From: a bacterium | Lineage (GTDB): Bacteria; Acidobacteriota; Thermoanaerobaculia; Multivoradales; JAHEKO01 | Direction of reading: 5' to 3' | DNA: 37,821 bases | NCBI GenBank assembly: GCA_024224155.1 | Contig: JAAENP010000269.1 | Location: forward strand, 1 to 37,821 | Shown: piece after piece, positions 16,070-23,856 of the stretch | How the letters are laid out: the number at the start of each line of letters is the position of its first letter | Numbering within the stretch: the first letter of the stretch is position 1 | Program-made: the position numbers and the translations under genes | Notes under the pieces: model-generated | The model's input: only the letters and a program-made list of their open reading frames with translations | The model's database searches: none | What the model was told of the DNA's origin: nothing

Positions 16070-16132
16070 CCGGGTCGACCGGACCGCCACCGGCGCGCCG
16101 GAAGCGAAGTTCTTACCAAGGGGGACTCCACA

Positions 16133-17449
16133 TTGGGCCGTAGAAAAGTCGTGATCATGGGTGCCGCGGGCCGGGATTTTCACAATTTCAATACCCTCTT
16201 CCGAAACGAGCCGGACTGGGAGGTCGTCGCCTTCACCGCGGCGCAGATCCCCGACATCGAGGGCCGCCTGTACCCACCCGAGCTGTCGGGTGAGTTGTAT
16301 CCGGAGGGGGTGCCGATCCGGGGGGAGGCCGAGCTCGAGCATCTGATCCGAGACAGCGAGATCGACGAAGTCTGGTTTTCCTATTCCGACGTCTCTCACG
16401 AATACGTCATGCACAAGGCCAACCGAGTGATCGCATGGGGCGCCCATTTCGGGGTCTTCTCGGCCCAGAGTACGATGCTGGACTCGAAGAGGCCGGTCAT
16501 AGCGATCACGGCCGTGCGAACCGGCTGTGGCAAATCGCAGACCACCCGGTACCTCTCCAAGATCCTCCGGGGCCTGGGGAAGAAGGTCGTCGCCGTTCGA
16601 CACCCGATGCCCTACGGTGATCTGAGCCGTCAGATCTGCCAGCGCTTCGCCAGCTACGATGATCTCGACCGCCACGACTGCACCATCGAGGAGCGCGAAG
16701 AATACGAGCCCCTGATCGACAATGGCTTCGTCGTATATGCGGGAATCGACTACGAGCTGATCCTGCGTCGGGCCGAGAAGGAGGCCGAGGTCATTCTCTG
16801 GGACGGCGGCAACAACGACACGCCCTTCTATCGACCCGACCTTCACCTGACACTGGTCGATCCCCACCGGCCGGGACACGAGACCAGCTACTACCCTGGC
16901 GAAGCCAACCTGCTCATGGCAGACATCCTGGTCGTGAACAAGGTCCAGACCGCCAAGCCTCCGGACCTCGCGGCGGTTCTCGAGAGCTGTCGCCGACACA
17001 ACCCCGGCGCGCAGATCGTCGAGTGCCGCTCCGCGGTATCGGTGAGCAAACCGGAACTCATACGCGGCAAGCGCGCCCTGGTGATCGAAGACGGCCCGAC
17101 CCTCACGCATGGCGGCATGAGCTACGGCGCCGGCTGGTACGCCGCACAGCAAGCCGGCGCCGCCGAAGTCGTCGATCCGGTTCCCCACGCGGTGGGCTCA
17201 ATTCGTGAGACCTACGAAAAATACCCGAACGCCCGCAAGATACTGCCCGCCATGGGCTACGGCCAGCGGCAGATCGAAGAGCTCGAGGCCACCATCAACG
17301 CGACCCCGGCGGATGTCGTCGTCGAAGGCACTCCGATCGAGCTGAGCCGGGTGTTGACGGTCAACAAGCCCATCGCCGATGTGGCCTATGAGCTCGAGGA
17401 GCTCGAACCGGGAGCGCTCGAGTCCGCGATTCGCGCGATGCTCGGCTAG
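16133..17449 (+). CDS. COG2403-type P-loop protein (cyclic 2,3-diphosphoglycerate synthetase-like)
   Basis: This 438-residue cytoplasmic protein has an N-terminal Rossmann-like region (VVIMGAAGRDFHNFN), then a P-loop AVRTGCGKS (127-135), an acidic ILWDGGNND (221-229) and a guanine-site-like VVNK (267-270). It matches the COG2403 family, often named cyclic 2,3-diphosphoglycerate synthetase after archaeal members, although bacterial members generally have no proven reaction. TTG 16133 is chosen because AAGGGGG lies at the right distance upstream and the conserved region begins at once; the frame extends to 15983, but that stretch is low-complexity and arginine-rich. It lies just past the nucleoside transport genes. 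Its stop shares a CTAG with the convergent gene. The family call is sound; the function is open. Confidence 0.75.
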   Translation: MGRRKVVIMGAAGRDFHNFNTLFRNEPDWEVVAFTAAQIPDIEGRLYPPELSGELYPEGVPIRGEAELEHLIRDSEIDEVWFSYSDVSHEYVMHKANRVIAWGAHFGVFSAQSTMLDSKRPVIAITAVRTGCGKSQTTRYLSKILRGLGKKVVAVRHPMPYGDLSRQICQRFASYDDLDRHDCTIEEREEYEPLIDNGFVVYAGIDYELILRRAEKEAEVILWDGGNNDTPFYRPDLHLTLVDPHRPGHETSYYPGEANLLMADILVVNKVQTAKPPDLAAVLESCRRHNPGAQIVECRSAVSVSKPELIRGKRALVIEDGPTLTHGGMSYGAGWYAAQQAGAAEVVDPVPHAVGSIRETYEKYPNARKILPAMGYGQRQIEELEATINATPADVVVEGTPIELSRVLTVNKPIADVAYELEELEPGALESAIRAMLG

Positions 17450-20400
17450 CCCTTTGCCGGCTTGACCACCATTCCTCGGTTGTCTTTGCCGTCCAGAACC
17501 ACCGTCAGCTGCCTGCGAAACCGCAGGTGGCGCAGATGTTCGGTTTCGCGACGCGCCTGCCGGGAATCGAGCCAATCCCAGTCCAAGAACTCGTCATCAC
17601 CGGCGGAATCCTCCGGCGGCTTCTGGGCCTTCTCGGCTCCCGGCGGCAGCGTCAGGTAGCCGATCCGAAGGGAGGTGATGTTCTGGAAGAAGTGAGTCCC
17701 CTGCGAGGGCTCGACGTTGTATCCCCTGGGCGAGGCCTCGACGATCACCTTGGCGTTCGAGATTTGCCGCCACTGCACCGGGATTCCCAGCCACTCGTCG
17801 GCTGTGCCCCAACGGCCCGGTCCGACGAGAAGGTAAGGCCTTCTGTCCTCGCGAAGCGCCTGGTTGATCTCTTCGATTTCCCGGGTAATCGCCTTGTTCT
17901 TGGACGGCTGCCAGCGATCGCGGCGCACGTAAACCAGATCGCGTAGCTTGCTGACTCCTTCACCGAGGCTACTGAGGCTCGAGCACAAGAGATCGGCTCG
18001 CTCGTACGGCTGGCGGGCCACCCTCGACCCCACATAGCGCGAACCCATCGGGCGCATTTGCAGCAGATAGAGCTCGGGCCCCATCCTGGGCCTGCCGCGA
18101 GTTGCGCGTCGTCCGAAGTCCCCCATGTCGCAGGCGAACTCCACCTCCACGGCTCCGCCCAGTCCCCTTCTGGCGACCTTCATCACCTCCTCCAGGGTCG
18201 CAGCCAGCGGTATCGCACCGTGTCTGAGGATGTTCGCAAAGGTGATGACGCGAGGTCCCGCCAGAGAAAGGTCCTCCCGGAGCCGCTGCTCATTGGCTAT
18301 GTAGACACTTCCCACCGAGGACAGAACATCGTCGCTTTCCGCTGTTTTGAGGTCGAACTCGCGCAAGTTCGCCGACGCGTCAAGATACCCATCGTTGAAA
18401 TCGTAGTCGGTATCGACGGCGTAGAAACTCCTCTGGGTGCCATCCAGCATGGACTTCGGGGTCCCGAACTGCGGCAGGATCTCCGGGTTTCTGGGACTGA
18501 AACGCAGAGCCAGTCCGCCCTCAACCACCGTGCGCCCGAGGCCCAGGGCGACGTAGACGACACCATCCTTGCCTTGCTGCGCTCCGACCGGATAGTAGTT
18601 GAACGACTGCGCGACCCCGGAAAAGGTGGGATAGAACCGGTTCCCGTGCCTGCGTCCGATCAAGGGTTGGACGATCACCGCCATCTTCTCCTCTTCCTTG
18701 AGGTGGCCGGTGGTGTCCAGATACGAGCGCGCGTTGGAGCTGAACGTGGACGCGTATACGAGTTTGACCGCATTGGCCAGCCCCAAGAGTCGTCGTTCGA
18801 GATCGGGGTTGTTGTTGGGGATCATCAACGTCGCGTAGATGCCGGCAAACGGCTGATGAAGCGAGTCCTCGAGCAGGCTCGAAGAGCGAACCGCCAAGGG
18901 GCCTTCAAGCCGCTCGATCAGGAACCGCAGGTCCTCGACAAGCTTGGCGGGCAGCGGCGAAGCAAGAAACCTCCTGACGAGCTCGCCGTCGTCTTCACAG
19001 CTGAAGGCGAAGCCCCGTAGGTTTCTGCCATCCAGAAACGCGTCGAAATAATCGGTGGTTATCACGACCGTCTTCGGAATCTTGACCGGCAGCGCGAGGC
19101 TGTCAGGGAACTCCGCCTGGGGCAGAAAGCGGTTCAGGAATGCGATGCCACGGGCCTTGCCACCTAAGGCTCCCTGCCCCGTCCGCACGATCAGATCCTG
19201 CTCGAAGCGCTCCCGCTTGAAGTCAGCGACGTGGCCCCGATACGAGCTGCGGCGAGCATCCGACAAGACCCGAACGAGATACCCACGGGTTTCCTCGATG
19301 CCGCCGAAGTCGGACGTCTTCTGTGGCCTGAGCAGCTCGGCCAGCTCGAATTCGCAGCGAGCCATCAACCAGATCGAAAAGTGGTTGTTCGCCGCGTGAT
19401 ATCCAACCGACACTCCGGGAACCGTCTTCAGGACCTCCTCCATCTCGGCCAGGTCGTGGGCTCGACCGACTTCCCTGCCGTCGGGCAGCCGGAATACGAA
19501 ATCGCCGAAACCCAGCTGCTCGGTCATGAAGGATCGGATCTCGGCCAGCAATGTCGGCGAGCTCTTATCGGCAAACGTCGCCGACATCTCCTTGGCCACG
19601 TCTGCGTTGCTTGGTTCCGCGGACTGGAGCAGAACCGGCAGCTCTGCGATCCGCTTCCGAGCATGTTTCGAGAACTCCACTCCCGCCCTCGGATCGACCT
19701 TCCCAGCCCTGGGGATTGCTACATCGCTGATCACGGCCATCACGTTCGCTTCGAACTCACCGAACAGCTCCATGCCCTCCTCATACGACCTGGCGTGGAG
19801 AATCTTGGGACGCGACCTCATATACATCAGCCGATGGAGCTCGTTGACCCCCTCCGAGGACAGAGAGCGGGACTGACTCATCAGCTCCTTGTAGACCAGG
19901 CCCAGGAACGCCGAGTAGAAGCGTGGTGAGTCCTCGAGCAGAATGATGACTCGGATGTTGCCGACCCGGATGTCGTGCTGGACGTTGTCCCGATCCTCGA
20001 CGTACTTGACGACCGCCAACAGAATCCGAGCGTCTCCGCTCCACAGAAAAGTCCCATCGATCACTTCGGTGTCAATGCCTTCCTGGGCCTCTTCGAGCTC
20101 TCGATCGTCGACGGCCAGGAACACCACCGGCCGGCCCGGCCGGAGCTCTTTTACCCTGCGCCCGAAGGCGTTGACCCCCATGCCCGACAGACTGCTCATC
20201 ACCAGAATCAGGTCGAACCGCCGCTCGGCCAGCGCCGCGAAGGCCGCCTTGGCAGTGCGAACGTGGGTAAAGCGAGGCGGGCTGGATGCGCTGACCTCGC
20301 GGTACTCGAAGAACACCTGCTCGGTGAGCTGGCCGTCCTCCTCGAGAATGAAGGCATCGTAGGGCGAGGAGACCAGCAACACCTCGCGGATGCGGAAAGG

Positions 20401-20469
20401 CGTCAGATCGTGAAAACGAAGAGCCTTGAGACTCCCACGGCCCTGAAACCTCATTCGTTGCCGGCCCAT
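17446..20469 (-). CDS. Receiver-PPDK_N fusion protein (PEP/pyruvate-binding-domain protein)
   Basis: This 1007-residue protein has three parts. Residues about 27-155 form a receiver-like domain that lacks the phospho-acceptor aspartate (LILVMSS). Residues about 171-315 form a second receiver-like domain that keeps an acidic pair (E179, D180), the acceptor D249, S283 and K302. From about 428 comes an ATP-grasp PPDK_N domain like that of PEP synthase: GALGGKARG, LAVRSSSLLEDS, then LYLLQMRPM. No phosphohistidine swivelling domain or PEP/pyruvate barrel follows; a different C-terminal segment (PYLLVGPGRWGTADEWLGIP, THFFQNITS) ends the protein. It could transfer phosphate from ATP to an unknown acceptor under receiver control. 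ATG 20469 is preferred; ATG 20454 is possible. It lies 79 bases downstream of gdhA. Confidence 0.8.
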   Translation of the reverse strand: MGRQRMRFQGRGSLKALRFHDLTPFRIREVLLVSSPYDAFILEEDGQLTEQVFFEYREVSASSPPRFTHVRTAKAAFAALAERRFDLILVMSSLSGMGVNAFGRRVKELRPGRPVVFLAVDDRELEEAQEGIDTEVIDGTFLWSGDARILLAVVKYVEDRDNVQHDIRVGNIRVIILLEDSPRFYSAFLGLVYKELMSQSRSLSSEGVNELHRLMYMRSRPKILHARSYEEGMELFGEFEANVMAVISDVAIPRAGKVDPRAGVEFSKHARKRIAELPVLLQSAEPSNADVAKEMSATFADKSSPTLLAEIRSFMTEQLGFGDFVFRLPDGREVGRAHDLAEMEEVLKTVPGVSVGYHAANNHFSIWLMARCEFELAELLRPQKTSDFGGIEETRGYLVRVLSDARRSSYRGHVADFKRERFEQDLIVRTGQGALGGKARGIAFLNRFLPQAEFPDSLALPVKIPKTVVITTDYFDAFLDGRNLRGFAFSCEDDGELVRRFLASPLPAKLVEDLRFLIERLEGPLAVRSSSLLEDSLHQPFAGIYATLMIPNNNPDLERRLLGLANAVKLVYASTFSSNARSYLDTTGHLKEEEKMAVIVQPLIGRRHGNRFYPTFSGVAQSFNYYPVGAQQGKDGVVYVALGLGRTVVEGGLALRFSPRNPEILPQFGTPKSMLDGTQRSFYAVDTDYDFNDGYLDASANLREFDLKTAESDDVLSSVGSVYIANEQRLREDLSLAGPRVITFANILRHGAIPLAATLEEVMKVARRGLGGAVEVEFACDMGDFGRRATRGRPRMGPELYLLQMRPMGSRYVGSRVARQPYERADLLCSSLSSLGEGVSKLRDLVYVRRDRWQPSKNKAITREIEEINQALREDRRPYLLVGPGRWGTADEWLGIPVQWRQISNAKVIVEASPRGYNVEPSQGTHFFQNITSLRIGYLTLPPGAEKAQKPPEDSAGDDEFLDWDWLDSRQARRETEHLRHLRFRRQLTVVLDGKDNRGMVVKPAKG

Positions 20470-20548
20470 GGCGGCCCTTCGAACGTCAGTCTGCGCGGCG
20501 CCCCGAGGCCGCACCAGCCGGCTCCATGAAGCCTCGGGGTCACGGCCT

Positions 20549-21889
20549 CTACACGACCCCCTGATCCAGCATCGAGTCGGCCACCTTGATGAAGCCAGCG
20601 ATATTGGCGCCATCGATGTAGTTGACGAAATCGCCGTTCTTACCGTGGCGCACGCAGGTCGCGTGAATGTCCTTCATGATCATCCGGAGCCGCTGATCCA
20701 CCTCTTCGCGGGACCAGGAGATGCGCATGGCGTTCTGGGTCATCTCGAGACCCGATACCGCCACGCCGCCGGCGTTGGCTGCCTTGCCCGGCCCGTAGAG
20801 GATTCCGGCGTCCAGGTAGCGGCCGATGGCCTCATGATCGGAAGGCATGTTGGCGCCTTCGGCGACGCAGATGCAGCCGTCGTCCAGAAGAGTCTTGGCG
20901 TCGTCGCCGTTGATCTCGTTCTCGGTGGCGCACGGCATGGCTACGTCACACTTCACAGACCACGGCCGCTCACCCTCCAGGTAGGTGGCACTGGGGTACT
21001 GCTCCGCGTACTCCTTGATCCGTCCTCTGCGGTTGTTCTTGAGGTCCATTACATAGCTGAGTTTTTGAGAATCGATGCCGTCCTCGTCGACGATCGTACC
21101 GCTCGAATCGGACAGCGCCAGCACCTTGCCGCCGAACTCCAAGGTCTTCTCGGCCGCGTACTGAGCAACGTTGCCCGAGCCGGAGATCAGCACTCGCTTG
21201 CGTTTCAAGGTCTCGCCGCGAGTGGCCAGCATCTCGTTGACGAAGTACACGGTACCGTAGCCGGTCGCCTCGGGCCTGATCAGTGAGCCGCCCCAGTTGA
21301 TTCCCTTCCCGGTCAGGACTCCGGTGAACTCGTTGGCCAGCTTCTTGTACATCCCGAACAGATAGCCCAGCTCGCGGCCGCCGACCCCAATATCGCCGGC
21401 GGGTACGTCGGTGTTCGGGCCGATGTGGCGATAGAGCTCTCTCATGAACGCCTGACAGAACCGCATGACCTCGCCGTCGCTCTTTGCCTTGGGATCGAAG
21501 TCGGAACCGCCCTTGCCACCTCCCATCGGCAGGGTTGTGAGGCTGTTCTTGAAGACTTGCTCGAAGGCCAGGAACTTCAAGATCCCCTGGGTGACGCTGG
21601 GATGAAACCGCAGGCCGCCCTTGTAGGGGCCGATGGCACTGTTCATCTCGATCCGGAAGCCACGATTGACCTGAATCTCACCCTGGTCGTCTACCCAAGG
21701 AACTCGAAAGCTCACTAACCGTTCCGGCTCGACCATTCGCTCCAGAATCCTGCCGCTCCGATAGCGTGGGTTGCTTTCGATGACCGGCCAAACCGACTCG
21801 ACGACCTCGCGTACGGCCTGATGAAACTCATGCTCCGCTGGGTTCTTGGCGATCACTCTCTCGACAAAACTCTCAACAGAATCGGACAT
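20549..21889 (-). CDS. gdhA: Glutamate dehydrogenase, NADP-type
   Basis: This 446-residue enzyme interconverts 2-oxoglutarate plus ammonium and glutamate. Its length and sequence follow the E. coli GdhA class: the substrate-binding region GPYKGGLRFHPSV, the catalytic lysine segment LPMGGGKGGSDFDP, PAGDIGVGGRE, and the nucleotide-binding loop GSGNVAQYAAEK followed by LSDSSG, which favours NADP. It would assimilate ammonium, for example that released by cytosine deaminase, though that link is inference. ATG 21889 is preceded by CAGGGAGAA at good spacing. The receiver-PPDK_N gene follows on the same strand. A 105-base gap with GC-rich inverted repeats separates it from the upstream coiled-coil gene. 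Confidence 0.95.
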   Translation of the reverse strand: MSDSVESFVERVIAKNPAEHEFHQAVREVVESVWPVIESNPRYRSGRILERMVEPERLVSFRVPWVDDQGEIQVNRGFRIEMNSAIGPYKGGLRFHPSVTQGILKFLAFEQVFKNSLTTLPMGGGKGGSDFDPKAKSDGEVMRFCQAFMRELYRHIGPNTDVPAGDIGVGGRELGYLFGMYKKLANEFTGVLTGKGINWGGSLIRPEATGYGTVYFVNEMLATRGETLKRKRVLISGSGNVAQYAAEKTLEFGGKVLALSDSSGTIVDEDGIDSQKLSYVMDLKNNRRGRIKEYAEQYPSATYLEGERPWSVKCDVAMPCATENEINGDDAKTLLDDGCICVAEGANMPSDHEAIGRYLDAGILYGPGKAANAGGVAVSGLEMTQNAMRISWSREEVDQRLRMIMKDIHATCVRHGKNGDFVNYIDGANIAGFIKVADSMLDQGVV

Positions 21890-21930
21890 CGTGTTCTCCC
21901 TGCCTTGCTCTGGTAGTTATTACGTGAGTT

Positions 21931-21962
21931 CTCCGGGAACCCCTCGGAGCTCCCCCGGGGAG
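21931..21962 (-). terminator. GC-rich inverted repeats upstream of gdhA
   Basis: The 105-base gap before gdhA holds CTCCG/CGGAG around a 9-base loop next to CTCCCC/GGGGAG, flanked by GTGAG and CTCAC copies. It could end the ribosomal-protein transcript or form a gdhA leader structure. No T-tract is present, so confidence is low. Confidence 0.25.
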
Positions 21963-21994
21963 TCTACTCACTAGCCGCCGGATTCATCACCACC

Positions 21995-22555
21995 CTAGCG
22001 AGTGGGGGGACTTCCCCGCCCCCTGGGACGTTGGGCCTCGGACCCCAAAGCACCCGCCTGGTGGCGAAGTCGCTCGACCTTCTGGTCCAGCAGGCTGAAC
22101 AGTGCCTCGGTCTGACGAGCCAGGTCCTTCAGGCCCTCGGCTTTGAACACCGCAAAGGCCACATCTAGCTCTTGAAGATCGGTGTTGATCTTGTCGAGGT
22201 CGTTGACCAGATCGCTTTGCACCTCCCGTAGATCCCCCACGATCTCGCCCTGAACCCGCTGCAGATCGCGCCCCAGGTCACCCAGACCGATCTGCAGGTC
22301 TCTCACCTTCTCCAGATGTGCCAGCAAGACCAGATTGAACTGGCGCTGACGATCCCACATGTCGGCCTGGGGAGCTCTCACCAGCGGCCGTAGGAGCTTC
22401 TTTAGCCAGACAACCAACCTGCCCCCTGCGCCCCTCCGGCTGCGAATCGGGAACTCGTGATCGCCCTGCCAAAGCCAACGCCAGTCCGCTATCTCCTCGG
22501 TCGGCTCTCCGAGAAACCGATCCAGAGTGGGCTCAGCTACCGGATCTTCCGCCAT
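21995..22555 (-). CDS. Coiled-coil protein of unknown function downstream of rplI
   Basis: This 186-residue protein matches no family I can name. The N-terminal 70 residues are rich in tryptophan and arginine (ADWRWLWQGDHEFPIRSRR, WLKKLLRPLVRAPQ). Residues about 70-165 carry heptad-like repeats of leucine, aspartate and glutamine (GDLGRDLQRVQGEIVGDL and following), strongly suggesting a coiled coil. The tail is basic and disordered-looking. There is no signal peptide or clear membrane helix. It starts 27 bases after rplI, where many bacteria have dnaB, and no good ribosome site precedes its ATG, so it may depend on readthrough or coupling. Somewhat similar N-terminal pieces occur in sugar- or methyl-transferase operons, a weak resemblance recalled from memory. 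Confidence 0.65.
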   Translation of the reverse strand: MAEDPVAEPTLDRFLGEPTEEIADWRWLWQGDHEFPIRSRRGAGGRLVVWLKKLLRPLVRAPQADMWDRQRQFNLVLLAHLEKVRDLQIGLGDLGRDLQRVQGEIVGDLREVQSDLVNDLDKINTDLQELDVAFAVFKAEGLKDLARQTEALFSLLDQKVERLRHQAGALGSEAQRPRGRGSPPTR

Positions 22556-22582
22556 AGAGATCGACGGTACCAGATGGGGGTC

Positions 22583-23029
22583 CTACTGCTCCGGAACGAC
22601 GTGAACCTTGATCTCGGCCGCTACTTCGGAATGCAGTTCGAGTCTGACGAGATGCTCGCCGACCGCCTTGATTCCCCCACCCAGGTCGATGCGGCGCTTG
22701 TCCACCGTGATGTCCTTGGCTTCCAGGGCTTCGGCGATCTCGCTGGCGGTGACGGACCCATAGAGAGTCCCACTCTCGCCGACGCGCTTCGGAATCTCGA
22801 GCTCGACGGCGCCGATCTCGGCCGCTCGGGCGCTCGCGGTCTCGCGCTCCTTCTCGTGCTTGACCTCGATCTTCTGGCGATGCTGCTCGAAGTACTTGAT
22901 GTTGCCGGGAGTGGCCTCGAGAGCCATACCCTGCGGAACCAGATAGTTGCGCGCGTAGCCGGACTTCACATTCACAACCTCGCCACGGTGTCCGGTGTGC
23001 CGGACGTCTCGCATCAAGATGACTTTCAT
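22583..23029 (-). CDS. rplI: 50S ribosomal protein L9
   Basis: This 148-residue protein has the classic L9 N-terminal domain (MKVILMRDV, then GYARNYLVPQGMAL), the long charged linker helix (about 45-75) and a C-terminal domain containing GTLYGSVTASEIAEAL. L9 binds 23S rRNA at the base of the L1 stalk and extends from the ribosome surface. It has normal length. The start follows AGGAGCG and lies 9 bases after rpsR, in the conserved rpsF-rpsR-rplI order. The usual downstream partner dnaB is absent and a coiled-coil gene takes its place. Confidence 0.97.
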   Translation of the reverse strand: MKVILMRDVRHTGHRGEVVNVKSGYARNYLVPQGMALEATPGNIKYFEQHRQKIEVKHEKERETASARAAEIGAVELEIPKRVGESGTLYGSVTASEIAEALEAKDITVDKRRIDLGGGIKAVGEHLVRLELHSEVAAEIKVHVVPEQ

Positions 23030-23038
23030 GGGTCGCTC

Positions 23039-23287
23039 CTAGTCCGCCGTGTACGGCAGCAGCGCTATGTGCCGGGCGCGTTTGATCGCCTGCTGGATGA
23101 TTCGCTGATGCTTGGCGCAGGTGCCGGAGATCCGGCTCGGCAGGATCTTGGCGCGGTCGACGATGAACTGGTGCAGCGTCTGCGTGTCCTTGTAGTCCAC
23201 GGTCTCGATCTTGTCCGCGCAGAAGCGGCATACCTTGCGACGCTTGATGAATGTCTTCTTCTTGCGGCGTGTTGGTCGACCCCTCAT
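23039..23287 (-). CDS. rpsR: 30S ribosomal protein S18
   Basis: This 82-residue basic protein has the S18 core ([34 protein letters not shown]). It pairs with S6 on the platform of the 30S subunit. It carries the cysteine-containing (C+) pattern CRFC near the N-terminus plus CAKH later, consistent with a zinc-binding form; many genomes also have a cysteine-free copy, which is not visible here. Its ATG overlaps the rpsF stop (ATGA), giving tight coupling that helps balance S6 and S18. Confidence 0.97.
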   Translation of the reverse strand: MRGRPTRRKKKTFIKRRKVCRFCADKIETVDYKDTQTLHQFIVDRAKILPSRISGTCAKHQRIIQQAIKRARHIALLPYTAD

Positions 23288-23688
23288 GACGCCTCCTCTT
23301 TTCTAGCCGGGCTAGCCGGGCTAGCCGGGCCTATCGGGCGTGCCGACTCTGCCGGGACCGCCTCCGCAACGACCGGCTCCCCTCGGCGCCGCAGCCGGCC
23401 GGCGTCCAGCCGCACCGTCATGTAACGCAGCACCTTGTCGTTCTGCTCCAGCCTCTGCTCCACCTCTGGAAACGGGTTGCTCCCCTCGGTCTTGACCGTG
23501 AAGAACACGTACCGAGCCTCGGTCAGCTTCTGAATCTCATAGGCGAGGCGCTTCTTGCCCCAGCTCTCTTCCTTGACTATCTCGGCGCCCAAGCTGGTCA
23601 GCAACTCCTTGACGCCGTCACTCAGCCCGGCCACTTCCTCGTCGGGCAGACGAGGATCGAACAGGACAGCTAATTCGTACAAACCCAT
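23284..23688 (-). CDS. rpsF: 30S ribosomal protein S6
   Basis: This 134-residue protein has an S6 core of about 95 residues ([40 protein letters not shown]) and an Ala/Pro/Arg-rich C-terminal extension. It binds 16S rRNA with S18. The extension is encoded partly by a 9-bp unit repeated three times, producing the PASPASPAR end, so its length may vary between strains. ATG 23688 follows GAAGGGAGG. It is first in rpsF-rpsR-rplI, with its own candidate promoter and a GC-rich leader hairpin. No ssb lies between rpsF and rpsR, unlike in Firmicutes; ssb is at 35007. Confidence 0.95.
   Translation of the reverse strand: MGLYELAVLFDPRLPDEEVAGLSDGVKELLTSLGAEIVKEESWGKKRLAYEIQKLTEARYVFFTVKTEGSNPFPEVEQRLEQNDKVLRYMTVRLDAGRLRRRGEPVVAEAVPAESARPIGPASPASPARKEEAS
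23303..23329. repeat. Three tandem 9-bp repeats in the rpsF 3' end
   Basis: CTAGCCGGG occurs three times in a row at 23303-23311, 23312-23320 and 23321-23329. Because the unit is a multiple of three, gain or loss of copies would keep the S6 frame. Confidence 0.9.
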
Positions 23689-23755
23689 CTAGATTAAGCC
23701 TCCCTTCGGCCTAGAATCGGTCCCTCTCTTCGTAAGAGGAACAGGGAGTGGAAGT

Positions 23756-23782
23756 TAGCAGCCGGCCCAGCGGACCGGCCAC
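23756..23782 (-). promoter_or_regulatory. GC-rich hairpin in the rpsF leader
   Basis: In the roughly 100-base untranslated leader of rpsF, GCCGGTCC and GGGCCGGC can form an 8-bp stem (one G-T pair) with a 3-base loop, preceded on the transcript by AGGTG. Many bacteria autoregulate rpsF through an S6:S18-binding leader motif. I can see a hairpin in the right place but cannot confirm that motif by eye. Confidence 0.3.
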
Positions 23783-23797
23783 CTGTGAAACCGGCGT

Positions 23798-23825
23798 ATT
23801 CTACCTGTTTTTCACTCAATCACAA
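23798..23825 (-). promoter_or_regulatory. Candidate sigma70-type promoter of rpsF-rpsR-rplI
   Basis: On the minus strand, TTGTGA (23825-23820) and TAGAAT (23803-23798) are separated by 16 bases, directing transcription into rpsF about 110 bases downstream. The elements match four and five consensus positions. Confidence 0.5.
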
Positions 23826-23829
23826 GCGA

Positions 23830-23845
23830 ACCGAGTTTCTTCGGT
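23830..23845 (-). terminator. Weak hairpin after the membrane pyrophosphatase gene
   Basis: ACCGA (23830-23834) and TCGGT (23841-23845) form a 5-bp stem 12 bases past the hppA stop, just ahead of the rpsF promoter. The stem is short and no T-run follows, so termination may be partial. Confidence 0.3.
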
Positions 23846-23856
23846 AAACGGCTCTT

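Noticed and set aside
15983-16132. N-terminal extension of the COG2403-type protein
   Set aside because: It is Arg/Pro low-complexity sequence running through the intergenic hairpin, and a good ribosome site precedes TTG 16133.
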